From Aquarana catesbeiana (lineage: Eukaryota > Chordata > Amphibia > Anura > Ranidae), in assembly GCF_042186555.1 (NCBI RefSeq), contig NC_133324.1:129611655-129675654 (forward strand): 64,000 nucleotides of DNA, written 5' to 3'. The notes beneath the pieces were generated by a model. That model worked only from the letters and a program-made list of their open reading frames with translations. It was not told where the DNA came from and ran no database searches. Shown here piece after piece: positions 56,687 through 64,000 of the stretch. The position numbers and the translations under genes were made by a program. Position 1 is the first letter of the stretch, and each line of letters begins with the position of its first letter.

Positions 56687-57906
56687 AGCCCAGAGCACCT
56701 GCTGCCATTTTTCTGCACCCCAGTTCCTATTTTTTCACACATAGGACGTGGAAAAAAGGCCAGGCAACTCAACTATGCATGAAAACATAGGAAATGGGGC
56801 GCAGAAAATGGCAGCAGGTGCTTTGGGCTGATAAGTCAAAATGTGAAATATTTGGCTGTAGCAGGAGGCAGTTTGTTTATGAAGGGCTGGAGAGCAGTAC
56901 AATAACGAGTGTCTACCCCGCCGTGTCCGAACTTTGTTGGAGGTGCCAGAGTGACAGAGACACGCTATTACATGTGTTCTGGTTGTGCCCAGGACTATCT
57001 TCGTTTTGGTCCACGATCAAGGCGACAATTCAGCAATTTACATAATATATTATTCCGGATGACCTGGCATTCTTCCTACTACATGTCTCTGCCATGCCGA
57101 CAAATCTATACAAAAAGTGAATTATACGTCACCTGGTAAATGCTGCGAAGGCCTGTATTCCAATTTGTTGGAAAAGACAATCACCACCTAAGGTGGCACA
57201 CTGGATCCAAAAAGTGGAAGATATTAGTAAAATGGAAGACTCGGTACTTACTGCCAAACACCAACAGGAAAAGTACAATAAAACATGGGCGCTATGAAAA
57301 CAATTTATAGTTTCCCCAGAAGGAACTGCTCTTAGAGCCTCCTAACGGGGGCAATCACCTCGCAAAGCCAAAACCCAAGACCGTCCCGAATCAATCAGGG
57401 TCCTATTATGCCCCGTCTCAAGAACCCTACTTCGCTACACCCTCTTTTTACTCAACCCTTCCCTCTTCCCCTCCTCCCCAATATGTCTCCCCTTTGCTAA
57501 AACTTTTTCCCCTTACGTTTCCCTATATATTTATATGTTAAAAGACGAAAATGGAGAGCAAGGAAGGATGGGAGAGATAAAAAATGAAAAGAGCAATAGA
57601 AGTGGGGGCGAGGGTACCTTGAGTTTCCTTGTCCTACCTATTCCATTAAGTGGAGAATCGTACATACGAAATAGAATTTTATTATTGAAAACCAACTCAG
57701 GAACTGTTATACATTTACAAAGTAATACAAGATCAATACACACCTATAACCCCACTTCTTCCCCATCTCTCCAGACTGTTGTTGGGTTTCTTCAATGAGT
57801 GCTAATAAAATCATATTTGAAAAAAAAAAAATAATAATGAGTGTCTGCAGGCAACAGTGAAGAATGGTGGAAGTTTTTCACACCTGCCTAAAACTTTTGC
57901 ACAGTA
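56687..57906 (+). mobile_element. Third Tc1-like family, remnant with inverted duplication and nested LINE
   Basis: From 56800 the sequence encodes a Tc1 fragment (QVLWADKSKCEIFGCSRRQF) containing the first catalytic Asp region. It is interrupted at 56915 by a LINE, resumes at 57847 and ends in the terminal repeat CCTAAAACTTTTGCACAGTA (57887-57906). At the left, about 46 bp is duplicated in inverted orientation: 56687-56733 mirrors 56783-56829 (GAGCACCTGCTGCCATTTT / AAAATGGCAGCAGGTGCTTT). The left terminal repeat is absent. Confidence 0.78.
56915..57832 (+). mobile_element. 5'-truncated L1/Tx1-like LINE
   Basis: It is flanked by AATAACGAGTGTCT (56901-56914) and AATAATGAGTGTCT (57833-57846), a 14-bp duplication with one C-to-T change at a CpG. 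It ends in an A-rich tail (57820-57832). The coding remnant is the C-terminal end of a LINE ORF2: CWRCQSDRDTLLHVFWLCP is the Cys-rich motif after the reverse transcriptase, followed in shifted frames by AHWIQKVEDISKMED-like sequence typical of the L1/Tx1 group. Only the last 200 or so codons plus the 3' UTR were inserted. Confidence 0.88.
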
Positions 57907-58504
57907 AATACAAGTGGCTTGTGGACACGCTGTTGACTCTTTAGAAGAAGAGACTAAGCAGAAGAAGAGACTAAGCAAGTCTGCTAAAACTTTTGCACAG
58001 TAATTACATATACATATATATAAATGGTGAACAAATAAATGTATACACAAAATCCTCAAATATTACACAAAATAGCCATTATGCCTAATCAACCCTTATA
58101 TGAAAAATAATGAAGAAAATACTTTTAAAAAGACCAGCGCTAAAAATAAAATTGAAATAAAAAACTCAACTGTGTTGACAATAAAGTGTTAAATCCAACA
58201 AGACTATGTGTTGCCTGCCCAATGCAATCAATAAAAATAAAAACATATTTCCATCAAAGAGTCACTATTATTGAATAACTGAAACAAAATGTCCTTCAAT
58301 ATTTACAGTATCCATTAAAATTCAGCATGTGCAGTAGTCAATTCCACTACGTGCTTATTCATGGCATGCAAAGAATTCAAATGTGCGCCCTTTCACCAAT
58401 GCACAAGACCGCGCTCACCAGATCTCTATGTCTAGTTTTTTCAAGAAAGGCATTCAGGATTGTTTTAAATTTTCGGGGACACAATCTCCTTGGTCTACAG
58501 TATA
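57907..58504. other. Intergenic with Tc1-end duplicate and A-rich repeat remnant
   Basis: CTAAAACTTTTGCACAGTAA recurs at about 57984-58004, repeating the Tc1 terminus 98 bp earlier. A 17-bp unit AGAAGAAGAGACTAAGC is tandemly doubled just before it. Further on, GACCAGCGCTAAAAATAAAA at 58132 resembles the AGCGCT-bearing ends of Penelope-type insertions. Confidence 0.45.
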
Positions 58505-58990
58505 CAGTGGGGATGAAAAGTATTCAGACCCCCTTAAATTTTTCACTTGTTGTTATATTGCAGCCATTTGCTTAAATAATTTAAGTTCATTCTTTTTCCT
58601 CATTAATGTACACACAGCACCCCATATTGACAGAAAAACACAGAATTGTTGACATTTTTGAAGATTTATTAAAAAAGAAAAACTGAAATATCACATGGTC
58701 CTAAGTATTCGGACCCTTTGCTATGACATTTATTTAACTCAGGTGCTGTCCATTTCTTCTGATCATCCTTGAGATGGCTCTACACCTTCATTTGAGTCTA
58801 GCTGTGTTTGATTATACTGATTGGACTTGATTAGGAAAGCCACACACCTGTCTATATAAGACCTTACAGCTCACAGTGCACGTCAGAGCAAATGAGAATC
58901 ATGAGGTCAAAGGAGCTGCCTGAAGAGCTCAGAGACAGAATTGTGGCAAGGCACAGATCTGGCCAAGGTTACAAAAAAATTCTGCTGCAA
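58505..58990 (+). mobile_element. Fourth Tc1-like family, 3'-truncated
   Basis: After TA (58503-58504) the end reads CAGTGGGGATGAAAAGTATT. About 395 bp later an ATG (58900) opens a Tc1 helix-turn-helix N-terminus (MRSKELPEELRDRIVARHRS, then GQGYKK). The sequence then breaks off at about 58990 into unrelated DNA. Only the terminal repeat and the first 30 or so codons remain. Confidence 0.85.
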
Positions 58991-60189
58991 ACTCCATGCG
59001 GGCTTTCATGGCTATAATGCACAGTTGCACCAGATTCTGAGTGCTTCAGTTTTAATAAATCTTCCCCTTTGTCTAAGCTAATTCCACTGTGAAGCCAGCA
59101 GCCTGCGCCGCTACACACACTCTGGTTCAAGCTCCAGCTGCCCTTCTCCTGCTTAAGAGAACACAGCACTGGCCCAGCCTCCTCCCCAAGACAGCCATGC
59201 TCTGACCCCTCTCTCCACTGCTTGGCCGTGCTTGGAACTGCTTGGAGCTCACAGGCAACCCGCTGCTGGACGGAGCTTAACGCCGCATCCGTGGCAACAT
59301 TTTTCAGCAGAGGTGGCTCTTCAATTAGCCTAATTGCCGAATTAGAGAGCCGCCTCTGCCGAGCCCTACACGGCTGCGGGCCCCATAGCGCACGCGTGGG
59401 TCGCTATGGCGGTACTTTCGCCACTGGCGGTGTGTCCATAAAGGGCTTATGGCGCCATCCCCTCTCCCCTCTCTCTTCTCCACCCCCTCTATGAATAATG
59501 GATAGATTCATGCATTGCATGAATCTATCCATGGCCGCCGCTGCCACCCCCTATTCAGGCGTCCAGCCCCTTTCCGGACGCCAGGCGCACAAATTCCAGC
59601 GGCGGGGGTGTATACACACTACTCCACTCCACGAAAGCTGTTTTTTAGCAAGCAATGCAGAGTAACACCAGAACAAAGACTAGGGTGACCTGTGCCCTGT
59701 ACTGTACCCTAGAGATAAGGGATTTACAGGTAAGTCGAAATTACTGTTATCTTAAATCATATAATACAGCATGGATATTAACATACCTTGGGGTGACCTC
59801 AATGAAGAAGGGTGCGAAACAAGGGAAACAGAAGTGTGCTAAAAGTAGTAACAATGACAAAGGTCAACAGACCTAACTCAGAGTGCAACTGCAAGAACCC
59901 TGCAGCCGAAAACTGCATCTGCAGAAGCTGGACATCCCCCTGGTAGAACTTGTAAAAAGTATGAACTTGTGACCCGCTGGTAGCCTTGATGTTGGAAACA
60001 CCCACTGATCTTGTGGAGTTAGTATGGGGTCTGGATGTGTCTGATCTTTTAGCGTATAAGCTCTTGAGATAAGTTGTATTATCCACCTGGCAATAGTGAA
60101 TTTTGAGGCTGCATGTCCTTTTCAAGCCCCTTACAACAAGACAAAGAGAGCCTACAGCATTCTAATAGAAGCTGTGGCTATTAGATATC
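58991..60189. other. Intergenic with MITE fragment and a perfect hairpin
   Basis: About 58991-59072 ends in TTAATAAATCTTCCCC, resembling one end of a MITE. The remaining region is GC-rich around 59240-59620 and unremarkable to 60189. Confidence 0.4.
59498..59532. repeat. Perfect 16-bp-arm hairpin
   Basis: ATGGATAGATTCATGC, a 3-base loop, then GCATGAATCTATCCAT. No T-run follows and it sits in non-coding DNA. Confidence 0.95.
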
Positions 60190-60590
60190 TCTGACAATGT
60201 CCAGACAGTGACTCATAATCTCCTTGGGGTGTTTAGGAGCAGGAAACAGACAGAAAGACTGTCTTTGTTAAAGTGGAAGTTAGAGATCATCCTCAGCAGA
60301 ACAGTAGGTTTTTGGCGTAAGACTACTTTGTCATTGTGAAGGATCAGGAATCGCTCCTTACAAAAGAAAGCCACTAGTTCAGAAATACATTTGACAGACG
60401 TAATAGCCACTGAGAAGGCCACTTTGCAGGGCAGATCATCCAAAGGGAGATCCCAGATGGATTCAAAGGGTTCTGCAGGACAGAGATCCCAAGGAACACG
60501 GGTTGTTGTAAGTGGGGTCTAATCTGGGAAACACCTTGAAAAAAGGTTTTTGCAAGGGAGAATGAAGCCAGATATTTTTGGAACAAAAGA
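60190..60590 (-). pseudogene. DIRS-type tyrosine recombinase fragment
   Basis: The minus-strand frame at 60443-60213 contains KVAFSVAITSVKCISELVAF, then KVVLRQKPTVLLRMISNFHF. It resembles the conserved tyrosine-recombinase core of DIRS-like retrotransposons (pattern KTAFLLAITSAKRVSEL...KVVLRP.P.F.PKV). A shifted frame upstream supplies the preceding NPLNPSG region. The catalytic Arg near the SxKR position reads Cys here. No RT or RNase H domain is nearby, so it is a stray fragment. Confidence 0.65.
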
Positions 60591-61505
60591 CAAGGTCAAA
60601 ACCTGTCAATTCAGATTACTTAAGGCTAAATTCTAGACAAATCCTGATTGTAAGAAGGTCAGAATGTGAGGCACAAAGAATTCTCTTGAATAGAATTGCC
60701 TGTGTTCATACCACGTCAAGAAGAATTTCCAGGTATGATACCTTTTTTCTGGAATATTTTTTTTTCACTATGAGCCATATTGGAATGACAGAATCAGAGG
60801 CAGGTGGCAGTGTATGCAAGTGCTCCTCCAAGAAAGTTTTTACAGTGTCTCCAATTTTCTCTAAGCAGAATATTGTTCTCTATAGTGTGTAATAGTGTGA
60901 CCTGTGGTGTGATGTAACACCTTAATCATCCACCTGAGACTAAGCTATGAATGGTGAAATTTTTATTGCCAAGTTTGAAAAGTTTAACACCGTACAAATG
61001 AATACATTTCCAACACACCTGTATAGCACTGTAGGAATTAGAACACTGTGAGGAGTTGACTGAAGGCTTGAATAAAAAATCAAAAAGTAAATAATAAACT
61101 AAATTATTTTTGCTTCACAAGAGGTCCATCTCTGCAGGACACTGAGCTCTTAGTTCAGGGGAGCCCAGGGGATCACCTAAGGGTATTAGGAGGAAACATA
61201 CACAATATTGGTATAATGTTCAGCGCTAAACCATCTAATGAAAAAGATTAAAGTTTAAAATTTAAAAAAAGGCATGCATCTGCATGCTGATACATGAAGG
61301 TGCAACCATGTGAATGGTGAGTGGATTGAAAGTTCTGGGGGATGAACCCCTAAAAATGAGTCTCTAAAAAAGTCTTTAAATGGAGGCTGTAAAGGGAGCG
61401 AGGCTGCTTCAGGCGCGGGCTGGGTAACCCAATCACTGTGAAAGCAAAAGGAGGAGAGAGAAGTGCCAAGCCAATCCTTTAAACAGCTTAGGAATTTATT
61501 CAGTA
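60591..61505. other. Intergenic, no gene; possible Penelope-type remnant at 61230
   Basis: Sequence from 60591 to about 60740 may belong to the same DIRS copy, but no motif confirms it. GTTCAGCGCTAAACC at 61229 is a further AGCGCT word. Confidence 0.35.
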
Positions 61506-61507
61506 TA

Positions 61508-61760
61508 CAGGCAGTCCCCGAGTTACGAACAGGCTAGGGACTGTAGGTTTGTTCTTAAGTCGAATATGTTCGTAAGTCGGAACAGCATGGGCAAAACGGC
61601 AGATATGTCGTTTTCAGATGCTCCGTCGAATGTGCCCGCCGTCAAAATGGGTCCGTCGAATGTGCCCGCTGTCGAAAAGATTCCGTTGAATGTGCCTGCC
61701 ATCCCGTTCGTAAGTAGGAGTTGTTCGCAAGTCGGATGTTCATAACTCGGGGACTTCCTG
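61508..61760. mobile_element. pogo/Tigger-like MITE
   Basis: TA on each side (61506-61507 and 61761-61762). The ends CAGGCAGTCCCCGAGTTACG and CATAACTCGGGGACTTCCTG are inverted. CAGnnAGTCCCCGnnTTACG is typical of Tigger/pogo elements. It contains a partial 30-bp tandem repeat (61622-61701, unit CCGTCGAATGTGCCCGC...). Confidence 0.82.
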
Positions 61761-61762
61761 TA

Positions 61763-63037
61763 TAAGTATAAAACAACACTGAAAACTTGTGTGAAAAATG
61801 TTGGAGCACTTGCAGAGTGCTAGAGCGGGTGGGAGCTTCCACGTGCTATGTCACAGGAACACAGAAGGACCGCTGGAAAGTCTCTATTGAGGGATCCACA
61901 ATTGCCGTGTGTTAGCTTCTCTCTCCTCCATTTGCTCACCTAAGGATACCAGCCTATAACCCAGGGCCTATGAACATCCAGCTTGTGTCCCTATGGTGTA
62001 ATATTAGGATCTTAACTTGCCTAACACGTGTCCTCCTCCTCCATTCCTCCACCCCTTCCTGCTTCATCTCTTCCTCACCCTGCCACTCACTACTTTTTCA
62101 CCTCTTCCTCTATATCCTGATCCCTCTATTTGATTATGGCCTGAAAAAAGGCCCTGGGAGCTGGGGAGAATAGTGTTTACTAAATCATATATGGTGAAGA
62201 ACTGCTGAAACCAGCCCCTTTTCCTCCAGTCCATACACCTGGCAGTTCCACATTAACCCATTTCTACCCACATCACAAATTCTTTTTTTATATGTAGTAG
62301 GTGCCGCTCAGCCCACCTGTGGCCCAGTATCTCCTGCTGCCATCTGAGTCACACACAAGCACAGGTAGCAGCTGTGGACGAACTCCCCTTCCCTCTCCTT
62401 CTCTCACTGTGCAGTGAGTGAGAGGCACTCACAGACATGGCAGCCCACTCTGCTTCCTCCCCTGTTTCTCCATTGGCAGGGGGGAGTGAATCTATGAAGA
62501 GACAGTGTTGCAGTAGCAGCAAAGAACTCTGGGACATGTAGTCCCCAACACAGGCTGCCTCACTGTGATCCCTATGGAGAAAACTACACACCCCAGCAGC
62601 CCACAGACACAGAGGAGAAATCTTACACCTAGAGGCTGCCTGAGAGAAGGGAGAGCTACCATTAAGCAAGGGGAAGATGTACATGACCAGAAGAGCTGCT
62701 GCTATCCATTGGGGCAACCATCCTGCAACAACTCCAGAAGTCAGTGTGCTGATCCTGCCACAGTGTCCTGGTTGGACAGTTGGGACTTCTTGCCAGAGGG
62801 GACCCCAAGGGTAACTCCAAGTGCCTACCTACAGACATTGCTGTATCTTCCTTCTGCCGGGTTGCCAGTCGGGCATTCCAACAGAGCCTGTCCTGTGTGT
62901 CTATTTGGTTCCTGGTATCACTGGATTGGTGAGTGGGCGATAGCACGCAGACATCGTTACCCTGTCCCCTAGTCAGAGCCTGCAAAAGGCGTCAGTTGTT
63001 CTTTATTTTTGAGCCTCCTTGCAAAGAGATCTCTTTG
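61763..63037. other. Intergenic, no feature recognised
   Basis: Over 1.2 kb with no element ends found. Frames of up to 135 codons overlap in both strands without family resemblance. Confidence 0.4.
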
Positions 63038-63045
63038 GGCCTAAG

Positions 63046-63907
63046 CAGTGGTAGCTGGTGCTCAAAATTTTGGGGGGGGGGGGGACGCAAACAAACTGAA
63101 AAATACTTTAAAAAAAAACATCAATTGCAGCCTCACTGTGCCTATCAAATTCAGTCACTTTGCTCATCAATTGCAGCCACTGTGCCCATCATGTGCAGCC
63201 ACTGTGCCCACCAAATACAGTCACTGTGCCCATCATATGCAGCCACTGTGCCCACCAGTCACTGTGCCCATCATATGCAGCCACTGTGACCACCGACCCC
63301 CCCACTCGTGGGACTCGCGACTCTAACAGCACACTTGCCCCCCGTCTCTGGGCTCTGACAGCGGCACCCCCCCTTGGAGCTTGCGGCTCTAACAGCACCC
63401 GATTGCGGGGGTTGTGGCTCTGGCAGCACCCTCAACCCCCCCCCGTGTGTGGCTCGTGGCTCTGACAGACCCCCCGTGGTCAGGCACTTAGAGCCAGGCA
63501 GCAGCTCCTCTCCAAGTGCATCAGAGCAACGGCGACCTACGCTCCAGCGTGTCTCCTCTGCTCCTCTTCCTAAGTGCCAGGCATCCAATAGGGTGGCCTG
63601 GCGCTTTAGCACATCAGGAAACAGGTCTGATGCGCTGCCTCTTCATTGGTGGGGAGGAAGGTTAGTGTGAAAATAGCGAAAATTAATTTGCTATCGTCAC
63701 ACAATTGGGTGGGATCAGGCCGCACTCTGTGCCCATGCGCACCCTAGCTTGAAGCCTATTAGAGCCTCTGGCTCTAATCAGGTGCTTTAAAAAGTACCAC
63801 CCCCTCCTGCCCCGCCATACAAATCCATGCTTCCGGTCTCCTGAAAGGGGCCATGTGTATGAATGTGGGGTGGCGCCCGTGTGCCCACAATGTATGGTCC
63901 GCCACTG
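63046..63907. mobile_element. hAT element, non-autonomous, with minisatellite
   Basis: It starts CAGTGGTAGCTGGTGC and ends GTATGGTCCGCCACTG, flanked by GGCCTAAG (63038-63045) and GGACTAAG (63908-63915), one mismatch. It contains a G-run (63069-63084) and tandem repeats. No transposase. Confidence 0.82.
63128..63290. repeat. About 19-bp minisatellite (GCAGCCACTGTGCCCATCA type)
   Basis: About eight imperfect units; their GCAGCC and GTGCCCAT words also occur in the minisatellite at 48951-49290. Confidence 0.82.
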
Positions 63908-64000
63908 GGACTAAGCTAGCTGAAGATACCGGACATCTCCACAGTGAGGACTTCCATATTTCTTCTCCACTTAGCCAAGGACTCAGTGTAAAAATACTCA

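Noticed and set aside
62565..62972. 135-codon + strand frame
   Set aside because: Overlapped by equally long minus-strand frames, with no motif or codon signal.

Overview
The window is vertebrate nuclear DNA, most likely from a ranid-type frog. It holds the 3' end of one host gene, and most of the rest is transposable elements. The host gene is LHFPL2 (LHFPL tetraspan subfamily member 2, + strand): its last coding exon lies at 16256-16512, with a clean splice acceptor, two predicted membrane segments and the family C-terminus. Everything upstream (1-16255) is then intron, and sequence from 16513 to perhaps 23.3 kb is 3' UTR or its immediate flank. The frog assignment is inference, based on Tc1-like elements with IR/DR ends, many TTAA-flanked piggyBac-type elements, a GIY-YIG Penelope-like element and a tRNA-derived SINE. 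No species can be fixed from sequence alone.

Layout. 1-16.2 kb: intron with a decayed IR/DR Tc1-like element (1365-2969), several TTAA-flanked elements, hAT copies with exact 8-bp duplications, and a SINE interrupted by a small foldback insertion. 16.2-23.3 kb: terminal exon and TE-poor 3' sequence. 23.3-25.2 kb: SINE, a TWA-flanked MITE and a hAT element. 25.25-31.15 kb: a Penelope-like retroelement carrying reverse transcriptase and GIY-YIG endonuclease, with an inverted partial copy of itself at its 5' side, bounded by a 14-bp duplication. 31-40.6 kb: MITEs and unannotated DNA. 40.58-50.64 kb: one piggyBac transposon broken open by nested insertions. 50.6-64 kb: MITE fragments, three Tc1-like remnants of different families, a 5'-truncated L1/Tx1-like LINE nested in one of them, a DIRS-type tyrosine recombinase fragment, a pogo-like MITE and a hAT element.

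The most unusual locus is inside the piggyBac element. A retrovirus-like LTR element (43149-47030; LTRs about 95 % identical; primer site resembling tRNA-Pro) has an internal region of only about 1.9 kb. I see no gag, pol or env there, but two uninterrupted ORFs that I do not recognise: 239 codons with two CxxC pairs, a basic RG stretch and an acidic tail, and 175 codons. A second theme is a group of three insertions that share one plan (inverted 5' copy of the 3' end, a loop containing GAAACATGT, an asymmetric tail, 12-15 bp target duplications). They may be full-length and miniature members of one Penelope-type family, perhaps with a decayed hammerhead ribozyme.

Apart from the LHFPL2 exon, every coding region is transposon-derived, and most are visibly broken. 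Element boundaries resting on exact target duplications are solid. Family names rest on motif recognition without database searching.
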